This document shows positions 27,601 through 64,000 of a DNA stretch of 64,000 nt, piece after piece. The stretch is taken from positions 8,460,115 through 8,524,114 of the forward strand of contig SSBO01000001.1 of NCBI GenBank assembly GCA_005281725.1. The letters run 5' to 3'. Below the pieces are notes generated by a model, which saw nothing but the letters and a program-made list of their open reading frames with translations, had not been told where the DNA came from and searched no databases. The position numbers and the translations under genes are program-made. Position 1 is the stretch's first letter; the number at the start of each line of letters is the position of its first letter. The DNA is from Wuchereria bancrofti (lineage: Eukaryota; Nematoda; Chromadorea; Rhabditida; Onchocercidae).

Positions 27601-30600
27601 TCTTCCAACCGTTGTGCCACCTGGAAAGAGATTTTATGGAGAACTTTTTTAAGTTGACACATTTATAAACATTAAAGAATTCATCAGCTATGGCTAACGA
27701 GAAAAACAAGCCATACAATCACTAACCTTCAATGAGATCAAATCGAGAAGAAATGATGAAAACATTGCTGGTTCATTCAATGAACTATTACATCGCGGTA
27801 AAGGTCCATTGATCATGTCTAAAAACTAAAACAGAACATCAAAATCAAGGCCAAAAAAAAAAAATTGAAAATGCCTTCCTCTTCCTCATGCATTGATTTC
27901 AAAAAAAAGGCCGAACCTAATAATCGAAGATCGCCATGATTACCATTTACTTAAGATGAATACAGCGATTTATCAACCTACGCTTTTAGAACAGTTATTG
28001 TCATACTTTTTTGCTTGCATAGAAAAGAAAAAAAATTCATGGTTCATCTAAGGAATTCCGGAATATTACTAAGGTTTCCACTGAAAAGTTCATCTAAAAT
28101 ATACTATCAGCTAACCTTGCTTTCTTCATAACTAGAGTGTACGACTGTAACTGCTTCTCCCATATCATCATAGCCAGCTCGACCAGCACGACCGATCATT
28201 TGGAGATATTGTGCTTTACGAAGTGATTCTTTACCAACCAGTGGAGCATTTATTATCACTCGTCGAGCCGGAAGATTAACTCCCGCCGCCAAAGTAGAAG
28301 TACAGCAAATTATACTGATAATTCCATCCTCCAAATGTTACAATTGTAACTTATTAAGTCCGAAATAAATTGTAACATATCTATACTTTTTCTGTTTTTT
28401 CTAAGAATTTAAAGCTTAATTTAAATTAAGTCCGGAATAAAACAAAACTCCTACTAGACAGTTCAAATTGGACTGAAAGTTCATTTTTTTGTTCAAATTG
28501 AACTGAAACTTGCTGTAAAATCTGAACAAGAAATACAATCACCTGATAAGCGCCCTCGATAATCTTCCTTTCGTCGGCTGTTAAACCACTATGGTGATAA
28601 GCAACACCACGAGTGATGCTTAGTTCTAGCAAAGAAGGGAACTCGTCATCTTCCTCATTTTTCAGTGCTTTTACTATAGCCAGCCTTTCGGTTTTTTTAC
28701 GTTCTCGAAAATTCCTGAATTTACAAACTTATAGAAATACTTTGAATTCGAAATATTTTTTTCTGAGAAATTTTTTTTTGGAAAACTGTTTTTTTTGGTC
28801 ATTTTGGGAAACTGCTAATTTCTGATTTATCTTAAGCTAATGAACGCGAAAAAGCAATTATTATACTCGCTAATCTTTAGAAAATTGTCAGTATACATTA
28901 AATGTCTACGAGAAAAAAAAAGACAAACTTTGGCATCAGATGTGAAAGCATTTTACAAACGTTTTCACAATTCTTTTTGGTGGGGCAAAAAATCAGAACC
29001 GACCGTTTTGGTACAATATCATATAATAAAGGTACTAATCCATCTGGATCACGATTTTTTAATTTCTGAAAAAAATTTAGTAGGCGTATCAACATGACTG
29101 AAATTAGAAGTTTGACAAGAATGTGTTAATCAGGCTAAGCATGTAAACAAAGTTGAACAATAATAACCTTTAGATTACAACAACACATACATTTTCACCT
29201 AAATTCATCTCCAATTCCAATTTTCCTTCTGGTTGTATGATATACAACGAGTTGTCGATCTTTACCTTCTCTACCAGTTTAACCTAAAAAGCATTTAAGT
29301 GATCATAAATATTCCAGTAATGAAGTAACAAGTTATGTGCATCAGTCAATCGAACGCTCTTTGCGATTTATAGAATGCATTAAATGAACTCGAACTTTTT
29401 CTTCGTTTTGTCACTTAAACAGGTAAGCTATATATCGAAACAAGTTTTCAATATATAACTTGCCTAGTTAGTTGACACAAGTGCTGCACACTTACAGGGC
29501 GAAATTTTGTTGAAAATACCGCTGCATTGAGAAATTTTGCAAGTTGTTCAACATTTGAAAGAGTTGCTGACATACCAACTATTTGACCAGTTCCTGAAAT
29601 TTCAAATCGAATCATATTAATTGAAGTTCTTGTAAATCGAACTGATTCAATATATAGCCCACTCAAACGCTCAATTACATGTCTTTTCAAGTCGAAAACT
29701 GTCCAATTTCCGTACATAATAACGCAATACGATAGAATCAAATCATAAAATAAATGAAACTCCGACCTTTTTGCATAAATTTAATCAGTCCTTGTTCAAT
29801 AATCGCTCCTCGAGTATTTTCTCCTATCATATGTAACTGAAATATCAGATAGTAGTAAGGATTATCATTTGATGGAAGTGATAAAAATTGAAGAACTAAC
29901 CATCATTTTAGGTTGAAATATGTTTATCCTTATATTTCTCAAACCATAAGATAGTCATATGTGTTCGAGAGTAGTCAGTAAATTAAACCAAATCTATATA
30001 CACCAACATAAAATTGAAACATATGCTTTGGATCATTTACTACAAAAAAATTATTTTGATAAAAGACTAATTAGTAGCATATATGACTTACTTCATCAAC
30101 CACTACAACTCCAATTTCGTCAATGCGATCCACCTCTATCAAACTATTAATTAACAAGTTTGCTTTTTCAATAGTCGCAACATATACAGATTCTCCTTTT
30201 CGACGTTTGATTGGTGGTAAACGACCTGAAATATGCATCAATTTCAAACAGACCCCTGACGTTACGCAATATTTCAATTGAAATAATTAGTGTTGACAGT
30301 TCCGTTTTGTTACGGAACTACAGCAATGGATGCATTCTTTGTTCTGTTCTTTTTTCACTCTCTTCCTAAAATAGCTAATGATCTGTTAATTATTCTGTTA
30401 AAACAACTTCGTATTACTAAGTATCTAAAATGAGAATTTGTTCGTAAGCATAATTAAACTGGTTTTAACCAATTCAACTGAATTTTACAAATAAATGTTT
30501 CGTCAAGCTTCAGCAACACCAAAATCATTCGTAAACATAACATACTAGATTTAGTTTCTCTTAAAAATAAAACAGATCATTCAGAATATGGATTTCCTGC

Positions 30601-32444
30601 AGATATATACTAATAATATACATTTTTTAGAGCTTTTGGACATGAAATGAAAGATTTTGTCGACTTATGAAATTTATATTCGATTTACAGTCCCAAGCTT
30701 TAACAGGTCAAACGAACAATCATAACCAAAATTTCCAACCTTTGCTTGCGGCATACTCCTCAATGCAAATATTAAATTTATCCTCGAAAAGCGACAACGA
30801 ATAAACCTAAAGTATGACTAATAAAGTATTGCAAATCACAATAGAAATAAACAGATCAATATTTTTTAAATTCGAGAAACGAGATTTTTGATGTATTTGT
30901 AGGCCGTTAAATGTATCTCACTCCAGTGTATTATTTTTCAATTTGTATAAGAACTTACTTTCTCCTGAGCGATTGCAACATATGGTACAACAAGAATACA
31001 GCTCCTCCGTCGGTTAATTAATTCTCGTAGCATTACAATCTGAAATAATTTTTCTCTTAAGGTTTATAGTTATGATACTATTCACAATTTATACTTATTT
31101 GGTTATTAACAATCAATCCAGTCAACACAATAATTTATGGCTAACACATAAACGACTTTCTTACGAATTACGGATAATCAAGAACTCTAAAAAAAAACCC
31201 TCATGTCCACAGAAATATTATTTTAAAGAGAAGGAACCTCTGCAACAAGAGTTTTTCCCGCGCCGGTTGCCATCGATAGAATCATATTTTTACCACTTAT
31301 CAAATGTTCATCATTTAAGCACTGATTTTGCCAGTCTACAAATAATGTATTCTGGATTAGAGAAAAGAAAACTAAAAACAAAAGATTAAAGAATGCTATG
31401 TAAATTATTAATAATTACAATCAAATTCTAGCCAACTGTCGTTACTGTTACTTTACTTGCAAGCAAAAACATCATGCACCCATCAGAAAAACGATAAAGC
31501 AACATAAGGAACAGTTCGAAAAATTGACAGATCACATTTCATATGAACAGTAAAAAGAAACGACCACACACCGTAAAATTTTGAAATATTTCGTAGGTTC
31601 CTGTAAATCTCACAAATATTCTCCATTTCCCTGTACGCATTACTTCGAGGCGTTCTAGTGGAAGTCAAGCAATCACAATCAGATCTACTTTCCTCAAAAC
31701 TTCCTTGATTAAACAAATTATTGGAGAAAATAAGATGGACAAAATTACTATGCTACTTTACTTTAAACAATTATTTTTCGTCTTTATATATTTGTTAAAA
31801 GAAAAGAAATAGAAAAATAAATTTATTTCAAATTGTATTTCAAATTTCAAAAAAAAATTTACTTCTGTTTCAAGTTGTGCTTGAGTCGTTTGAACAAAAT
31901 TAACTACTTGTTTGCTTGCTTCATTTTCCTTGCGTTAGATGAAGCAATATCTAAAATTATTACGTCCAACAGAGATTATGGAAAGGCACGTATTACAACA
32001 TTATCATAACCGAATTTCAAATACACTGTACAGCGAACATAAACATAAGAGGAAAAGAAAGTAATAACTTCTGAGGTCCATGTCTTACTGCAGATAACCT
32101 GAAATCCATGAATACTTCAATAATTTGCTTCTGAATACTTCAATAACTTGTAAAGTAACATGGAAATTCGACAAATTTTATTTTATATATTCATTTCAGA
32201 AAAAAGTTTTAAGCAGAACCAGCCGATGAATGTGGAGTTTTCTACATAAAAATTTTCTTAATTAAAAAAATAAGTTCAAATTTTAACAAATTAAGGAAAA
32301 AAACCTTGGCGATTTTCTCGGTGCTTCCAAAATTATTTTGGTAGAAATGTTATCGTCACTACCACTCAATAATTTCATTAATGTTTTCTTCATAATACCA
32401 TAATTATCAGAAACAATTGATAAGGATCGAGCTTGAGGAGACAT
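24698..32444 (-). CDS. helq: HELQ-type superfamily 2 (Ski2-like) DNA helicase
   Basis: HELQ (Hel308/Mus301) is a nuclear 3'-5' DNA helicase acting with RAD51 in crosslink and recombination repair. Exons, 5' to 3': tentative 32444-32305, 32241-32220, 31928-31863; then 31752-31572, 31335-31238, 31039-30959, 30806-30740, 30225-30092, 29836-29767, 29593-29496, 29283-29191, 29065-28929, 28714-28543, 28328-28116, 27825-27727, 27620-27486, 27379-27272, 26739-26647, 26375-26280, 25950-25780, 25705-25564, 25348-25242, 24799-24698. Phases close to 874 aa. Motifs in order: YDWQNQCL, motif I ATGAGKT, VPYVAIAQEK, DELHMIGE (intron between DE and LH), GMSATLSN, VLIFCPTKKNCENV, GVAYHHSGLTADERK, CTSTLAAGVNLPARR, QMIGRAGRAG, then the winged-helix and helix-hairpin region (GVKRGRARQLYNAG). 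All helicase motifs are intact. The absence of a polymerase domain excludes POLQ. The N-terminus before 31752 is uncertain; its acceptor and the 22-nt microexon were chosen because phases fit. Confidence 0.93.
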
Positions 32445-33261
32445 GCTCAGTTTTTCAGGAAAATTAATAAATCTGAGACGAATATACTGAACAGAGGTAC
32501 ATATATATGTTTATTTATTTACTTATTCACATTTTTAGCTAATCATTTACTTACTTTATTTCTTCGAAAAAATTATGAATGAATGATTTACCTTTACATT
32601 AAACTCCACTCATTTTCCCCTCTCTTCTTTACCTATCAGCTAAAATAGGATTCCTTTTTAGATCTGAGATAAAGAAAAAAGAAAGTGTTTGAAATGTGGA
32701 ATCGATATTACTTTAAAAAAATTCTAAAATATCACTCAGTTATTTAATTCCCTTTTTCAATCTGCATATTTCCTTAGAAAAAAAAAAGGAACGTGTGACA
32801 CTAGACGAAATATCACAACACATTTTCTGACTTTGTTACACTCTACAATGTCTTCATTACTCTCAATCACTACCATAAATAACTACAACAATTCAATAAC
32901 ATACTTTCTCAATGCCTATCGATCTTTGCATTTCTTCACACATACATACCTTTATTATTCCTTACTCTTAAACGTATATACGACCACTATTATATTTATC
33001 AATTCCTCGTAGTAGATATGATCTTCAAGTCATGTTATCACAACATTTTCCGCGCTATTTCCCTATCATAAATTATTTTAAACCCAAACACTCTACCGCT
33101 CATCCCCTTATTTAATTTTAGTTGTGGCCCGTTAAAAATGGCTTCCACGTGAGATAAATTTTGGACGACCATTTATTTTCAGCAGTGAAAATGCCTTTGT
33201 TTGATTAACTATGCGGCCTGACGGGTGCATCGTGTACTTGTGAACTAGTTATTTTTTTATA

Positions 33262-33348
33262 GCAAGCGATTTGTTAATGTATTCACGCACGCAAGCGATT
33301 TGTTAATGTATTCACGCACGCAAGCGATTTGTTAATGTATTCACGCAA
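33262..33348 (+). repeat. three tandem copies of a 29-bp unit
   Basis: The unit begins GCAAGCGATTTGTTAATGTA and ends TTCACGCAC; copies start at 33262, 33291 and 33320, identical except the last base of the third. It lies about 200 bp before the TMEM147 start codon. Confidence 0.95.
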
Positions 33349-33540
33349 ACAGTTGAAGCATTTTGTTTCATTTTAATATGCAAGTTTAGTATGAATGTTT
33401 TAGTTAAAGTTTAAATAATACGGAAGTTTTAGTTAATAATAGAGCAAATATTACAGATGAAAATTTAAATATTTAACTGTTTGTTATGAACTTAGCCAAT
33501 TTTACATATGCCATTCTTGTTTCCTGAATATCTTTTCTTT

Positions 33541-33551
33541 TACAGTTTCAG
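33541..33551 (+). promoter_or_regulatory. probable SL trans-splice acceptor of TMEM147
   Basis: TACAGTTTCAG, preceded by a T-rich run, ends immediately before the ATG at 33552. The best nematode acceptor consensus (TTTCAG) abutting the start codon is the usual site for spliced-leader addition; a second AG lies six bases upstream. Confidence 0.6.
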
Positions 33552-35556
33552 ATGACGTTCCTTCATTTTCTAAATTGTATAGCACTGTCATACGCACCAT
33601 ATTTTATCGCATACAAGTATTCGGGTTTATCAGAATATTGCTCCATATGGAAATGCGCACACGCTGCTCTGGCGTATTTTTTGACGCAGCTATGCAAAAT
33701 GCTCGTCCTTGCAACGTTCTTTCCAGCTAGCGATGTTAATGGGTTTGATTTGATCCCAGTAAGTTCGTAGACTTTAACTTCTAGAGTTATCATTATCGAT
33801 CAGAATTTTAAATTAAATTTTTAGATTGTGACTGTCTTTCATATTTGGAATTAATATTTTGCTTTTAAATTAGCATTTTAACTTAGGACCCTATTCTTCG
33901 TTGCTGGATTTGAATTTGAATTTTACTTTACTGTTTTGTTAGTGTTATGTGACCAGGTTTTAATGGGTGGCTGTATATTTATGAAGAAATAGTTTGTGTT
34001 GCGATTTATTCAAAATGCAGTGAGAATTGCTGAATTCAGTACAACATCTTCAGATATGTGATGTACTCAGAACTCTCAAGAATTTCATTTAGGAATTAAT
34101 GAAAGCAAGCGCGGATATTTTCGATGTAATGGGTCTGCACGCCGTGATCTTTTATCTGATGGCAGGTAAAAGTGAGATCCGATTCCTGGCTGTCGGTTTA
34201 GGTTGGGCTTTTGCTCATAGGTAATTTCCAGATAGTTTTTATTGTTTTTATTTATAGATCTTATTTACTCTACACCACTTTCCTAATTAGTTGTTTCGCG
34301 TATAGAAATTTATTGAAGAATTGATTAAGTAGTATGTTTACCATATCATCTCTCAAGAAGTTTGGATTGTTATTGACGGTAGTTGTAAAATTCTGGAGTT
34401 ATTCGTCTTCCCATGTCTCTTTAGGTAACTTTTCTACAATTTTTTCTTTAACATGCTGTTTGTATTTTCTTTATTTTAATTGAAAACGGAAAAGAATAGG
34501 ATAGATTTGATCACTGTTAAGATTCTGAGGATAGAGTGAGCTGCTTCTCGGTTAACCTCGCAGATTTAACTTAGATATGATACGATATAAATCTGTAATA
34601 ATATTTAGTATAGAAGAAAAGAGTCTCAATCTATTTGAGTAATATTGTAGACCAAGCTAAGTGATAGTGAGGGAAAAAGTTTATTTCAGTGTAGCTAGTC
34701 GCCTGGTTGGTTTTTGGGTTGGTGCCAGAGCAACAGCATTTCATTGGAAGTACATTCAGATGGCTCTAAATTCCAATATTGATCTAATTTTTTATGTTGG
34801 TAAGGTTTTGTTTTCTGTCCTTCCAGTTCTTTCGCTTTATAAAGATTTGAGAAATTTCAGTTTACTTGTGGACGAGTTTATTTTATTTTTTGTTTTTGGA
34901 TTTATCAATTATTTTGTGGAGTAACTGATACATTGCAAAAGCTATTGCTGGAGAATACAAGAGGATAAGGGTGACTCATTGTTTAATAGAAGTCATCGAA
35001 AAGACCGTTTGTGCTGTTTCTTTGCAGCAATGGCAGCATTGGTATGGTTATTCACTCGAAATGATCTCCGATCAGGAATGAGACGAATAGTTGCTTTGCT
35101 GATTGCACTTTGTGTTTTTCATGAATTTATTGAGCAGTAAGTTTATTTTTTAAAGTAAATATCCAATATTGCCATACAGGTTTAGAAAAGTGTCCCTGAT
35201 TAGAAAGGTTGAAATATATTTTGTTCATAAAATGCCATAGAAATGGTTGGTGTTTTGTTGATGTTGTGGACTTCTTTACGTTGATTTGCTGTAAAAGCAA
35301 ACGTAGAGCAAACGTAGAGCGTTTTTAGTTTACAACTTGAATTGCTGCAAAATAAATGTGACAATGGAATTGGATATGTCCAGATTTTATTCTAAAAAAA
35401 ATTAGATATTTGTAATTTAGAGCGGGTGTTGTATATTTGGATCTTCGATCTTGGACATTGCTTGGAGCAAAGGCCGCATTAACTACGGGACTTGCGATAG
35501 GAACACTGATTGCATATTCATCGCTTGGAACGCATTTCACGCAGTACCGCAGTTAA
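33552..35556 (+). CDS. TMEM147: TMEM147, ER multipass membrane protein
   Basis: Five exons, 33552-33758, 34093-34220, 34690-34799, 35028-35136 and 35421-35556, join in phase to 229 residues; human TMEM147 has 224. The first exon encodes MTFLHFLNCIALSYAPYFIA, then YKYSGLSEYCSIWKC and QLCKMLVLATFFPASDV, matching the family nearly residue for residue. The second reads ELMKASADIFDVMGL, and the third VGFWVGARATAFHWKYIQMA, the conserved central loop. The last two exons carry the final hydrophobic helices (RIVALLIALCVFHEFIEQ, LGAKAALTTGLAIGTLIAYS). Known role: a seven-helix subunit of the Nicalin-NOMO-TMEM147 (BOS) complex behind the Sec61 translocon, helping multipass membrane protein biogenesis. 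The start was chosen because it matches the family N-terminus and lies directly behind a splice acceptor. All intron boundaries are GT-AG. Confidence 0.96.
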
Positions 35557-35839
35557 AAAATATTTGCGGAATAGAGGGAATATCAGACCGATGTCATTAG
35601 AAAAGGCAAAGCTTTTGTTTGAAACGAAAGACAAGCACTTGCCAGAAATGTTATTTACGACCTTTCTTTTTGTTGGATTACAGCAGTTGCATTCATATAA
35701 AGTCAGCAATTGCATTTCCATCGGCAAAATTCAAGAAGTTCAAAGAAATACCTGGCACTTCTTTATATCTGTTGCAAGGGCATATTTCTCAAATACCAAC
35801 AGACTGGTCGATCAGGCTGTTTCACTCTTATATTAAGTG

Positions 35840-35894
35840 TAAACCACTAATCACGCCGTCTGCCATATAAACCACTAATCACACCGTCTGCCAT
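35840..35894 (+). repeat. two tandem copies of a 28-bp unit
   Basis: The unit TAAACCACTAATCACGCCGT plus CTGCCATA is repeated once, from 35868, with one substitution (G to A) in the CACGCC block and divergence at the end. It lies in the presumed TMEM147 3' UTR. Confidence 0.9.
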
Positions 35895-36256
35895 CAAGTG
35901 AACTAACAACATAAGGTTCATTTTAAACATTCCCGACAGTGATTCGTTACCTGGTTATTCTGCATCCGTATATTCATAATCTTACTTTCATTCAAATTTC
36001 AATGTACTGTACTATACATTCCAAAATTGGGAGCGTTTTTTGGTTCCTTTGACAACAGTTTGCATTCGTGGAGAACAAATTAATCAGTGGAGGGACGTAC
36101 TGTTTTTTTTTTTTCACTTGGTTGCTTAGGACGAATCAGTGACGAGGAAGAGATGAGATGCATATAAAGCTGAATAATTTTAAGCGCAATTTTCATTCAT
36201 TGAGATAAATTTAGCAGGAATCTTTTTTCAACATTTGCAAGCAAAAAATTATACAC

Positions 36257-36285
36257 GACACACACATACGCACACACACACACGC
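36257..36285 (+). repeat. (AC)n microsatellite
   Basis: Interrupted CA dinucleotide repeat in the intergenic region downstream of both convergent genes. Confidence 0.9.
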
Positions 36286-36624
36286 AACATACAATACATG
36301 TACATACACATGCAAACAAATGCGAAAACGAAAAAAAAAAACAATTTCAGAAACATTGCATGCATGAGGCAAACCATACATGAAAATAAAATTATTCTTT
36401 ACATCAAGAAATCAATGGCAGCAAAATTGGGTAAGAAATAATGAATTTGCTAAGGTTTGGATTAACTCGAAATGCATATAAGCTGAATTAAATTCTGGGA
36501 AATCAAACAAATATTAGGAAATACAATAATGGATGAGAAACCCTGATTCGCTTCACATTAATGGATAAACAAGTTGACGGAATATACAAAATAATATATT
36601 TTTGCGAACAAGAATTGCTATGTT

Positions 36625-61990
<25,366 letters not shown>

Positions 61991-64000
61991 ATTTTATATT
62001 TTCTTCCTTGCTGAGCTTTTTTTTTTAAAAAAAAATTTTCACACAATGTTATTTCATTTTTATTTAATCTAAAATAATTTAAAAATTAATAAAATAAATA
62101 TTGAATAATTAAGATGAAATGAAATTATCGTATTTTTATAGAAAGAGATGAATGTAAAAAAAAAGAGAAAAATTTAATTAATACTTTTTTAAGTCCTATT
62201 TATGAGAGAAAAAAAGAATATAATAAATTGTTATTTATAAGATTAATTTTGTTACAATAATTAATTTTTTATTATGCATAATATACAGCTATCAAATACT
62301 CTTAAAATTTATTATTCTACAAAAAAAAAAAATTATTTATTTACTAAATAGATACCACATGTAAATATTTTGGGATACTGAAAATGAAAAAAAAAAATTG
62401 GAAATGAAAAAAAGACAATAAATAACAGAATATTAGAATTATTTAAAAGTATCAGAAATTAGTAGTTTCTACTGTTTATTATTTACTTTCTCCATAGATC
62501 CAGTTATTTCTATACAACAATATTTCTGAAAATGAACTAAAATAGTTTAAAATCATAAATTCAAATTTAAAATAATCATTTTGATATTGCTGACTAATAA
62601 AAATAGGAAAAAAGAAAAAAATACCAATATTCTTATAAAATATTTTTAAAAAACTAATTATGCACTACTATCAAGTGTTTATATTTGCAATCTTTAAAAA
62701 CTTATGCTTAGAAAAACTTAAAGGATTTAAAATATTGAAGTTGAAATAGAAAACAAAAATACGATGATTATTATTATCACTATATTATTAGTACTAATTA
62801 TTAATTATTATTATTATTAAGTTATTATTAATGTTATTGTTACTATTTCTTCCACTTTAATTTGATTTTGTATATGTAATAAATAATAAAAAATTGTCCC
62901 AAAAAAATTTTCAAACATATCTCACAGATTAAATAGTAATATTAATAATAAAAGTAAAAATAGAATTGAGCAAAAAAATCAAAAAAAGAAAATCAATCGT
63001 TTGGGGGGAAAACAGATGGATGAAGAAAGTTTAAGAATATTTGAGATTTTGAGTCTTTTTTCACTTATAATTAATCTTTTTGTCCATTTTTATCTTTCTT
63101 CTTTCTTCATTTTCATTTTTTTTTTATCTTTGCCTATTTTTAACATTTAATAAAATTCATAAATACAAAATGAAAAATAAACAAATACACAAAAAAAATC
63201 AATGAATGCAAGAGAAAACTACATATTTTTATATATATATTTTTTTTTTGTTTAAGGAAAAGTAAAATATATGCAAAATTTGTGTGAAATATGGAATGAT
63301 TTATTTTTGAAAAGATAGCTGAAAGAAAATGAAATGAAGGAATTCTAGATAAAAATATTTAAATCCAATTTATCGAACTTTTTCATTTCTGTTTTTTAAT
63401 TTAAATTAGTAGTTTTTCGTTTATTTTTTTCTATATGAATAATAAAAAAAAAAAAGAGGAAAATGATAAATTCAAAAAATGCAATTAAACTTGGAATTAC
63501 ACTTGTATTTCTCAAAGTTAATAATTTGGTTGCATTCATTATAGGTTTTAACTGAAATACTGATAAGCTAGTAATTAATAATTTTTGATATGATAGGGTA
63601 AAAAGAGAAATATTAATTAGCATAAAAATATATATTCATATTTAGGTCTTGGCAGAAAAAAATATTAAACTTTGACCTTTAACCCATGGTAAAATATTAC
63701 TGTTTCTTTTTATTCTCTTTTTTTTCGATTTAAATAGCTTTTTGTGTTAAAGTATAAAAACGATCAAAAGATTTATCAATTTATCATTTTTCCCCTTAAC
63801 TGAGAATTAAAAAATATCAATAAAAACTAAAAAAAAAAAATTAATCAAATAGGTTTTTCCTCCATTAAATGAATAAAGAAAATTAAATGAAGAAAAAAAT
63901 CCATTTAAAGTAATAAAATATCTTTTAAGCTATTATAGCTTAAAACAAAAAATTTAGCAAAATTGTTAAATATTTCGGAAATTTGATTGTTTTATTCTTA
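61991..64000. other. upstream flank of cnt-2
   Basis: About 2 kb of AT-rich sequence that should include the cnt-2 promoter if 61990 is the first coding exon. A 63541-63560 acceptor-like TTTCAG on the minus strand followed by a short open stretch ending at a GTAATT donor was noted but is too weak to call an exon. Confidence 0.5.

Larger units (their letters stand above)
32445..33551. promoter_or_regulatory. divergent upstream region of HELQ and TMEM147
   Basis: About 1.1 kb separates the two divergent start codons. The part from about 33100 is visibly less AT-rich than its surroundings. It carries a palindromic E-box CACGTG at 33146-33151 and a 3 x 29-bp tandem repeat at 33262-33348. From 32600 to 33110 the plus strand is C/T-biased and holds no convincing exon. 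A shared promoter is inference from layout only. Confidence 0.5.
35557..36624. other. intergenic region between convergent TMEM147 and cnt-2
   Basis: Holds the 3' UTRs of both genes. From 35557 to about 35840 the base composition stays coding-like and several frames are open by chance or by relic; no family match is recognised. It includes a 28-bp direct repeat (35840-35894) and an AC microsatellite at 36257-36285. Confidence 0.55.

Noticed and set aside
31938..32063. Short plus-strand frame MKQYLKLLRPTEIMERHVLQ and onward, opposite HELQ
   Set aside because: About 41 residues, no splice or homology support. The opposite strand better supports a HELQ exon (31863-31928) overlapping its edge.
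33262..33348. CRISPR-like array
   Set aside because: The 29-bp units are directly tandem with no spacers and the genome is eukaryotic.
33563..33793. Minus-strand 76-codon frame opposite TMEM147 exon 1
   Set aside because: A shadow of the strongly conserved TMEM147 coding exon.
35619..35870. Frame containing KFKKFKEIPGTSLYLL, reminiscent of the start of a mitochondrial P450
   Set aside because: Only a few residues resemble such a family, nothing follows that fits, and it lies in the likely TMEM147 3' UTR.
63396..63623. 75-codon minus-strand frame with an internal acceptor and donor, possible 5' cnt-2 exon
   Set aside because: The candidate exon would be only about 50 bases, phase and homology cannot be tested, and the rest is Phe/Ile-rich.

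Overview
This is a eukaryotic window, very AT-rich, with introns of a few hundred bases to several kb. The splice acceptors are the extended TTTTCAG/TTTTTAG type typical of nematodes. At least one start codon (33552) sits directly behind such an acceptor, as expected for spliced-leader trans-splicing. The base composition, intron style and gene set best fit a filarial (spirurid) nematode; the species is inference. I found no bacterial, viral or CRISPR features and no tRNA or rRNA genes.

Layout: (1) 55-1458 (+) is the 3' part of a Yippee-like (YPEL) gene that starts upstream of the window. (2) 1459-22633 is a 21-kb stretch with no supportable gene. It holds microsatellites, degenerate repeats and two direct duplications of 153 and 159 bp, each split by a single N and most simply explained as unmerged assembly overlaps. 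(3) 22634-24229 (+) is a three-exon gene for an unrecognised 205-residue protein with one C-terminal membrane segment. (4) 24698-32444 (-) is HELQ, a Ski2-like DNA repair helicase in about 23 exons; the 20 conserved exons from 31752 downward are well supported, the first three exons are tentative. (5) 33552-35556 (+) is TMEM147, five exons, divergent from HELQ across a 1.1-kb shared upstream region that carries a 3 x 29-bp tandem repeat and a CACGTG box. (6) 36625-61990 (-) is a 25-kb AGAP/centaurin-gamma gene (C. elegans cnt-2 type): GTP-binding-like domain, low-complexity linker, split PH domain, ArfGAP zinc finger, ankyrin repeats. It has 17 conserved exons plus a likely long 5' exon at 61414-61990, and a possible internal alternative first exon at 47319-47795.

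I worked out the exon models by hand from splice signals, reading phase and family resemblance. All phases close: HELQ 874 codons plus stop, TMEM147 229 plus stop, cnt-2 1214 plus stop, membrane protein 205 plus stop. The genes are not an operon and have unrelated jobs: YPEL (poorly understood zinc-binding protein), HELQ (recombination and crosslink repair), TMEM147 (ER translocon-associated), CNT-2 (Arf regulation in membrane traffic). I see no new multi-gene system. The most novel items are the unknown membrane protein, the alternative first exon of cnt-2 that encodes a Ser/His-rich stretch ending in a hydrophobic segment, and the long basic 5' exon.
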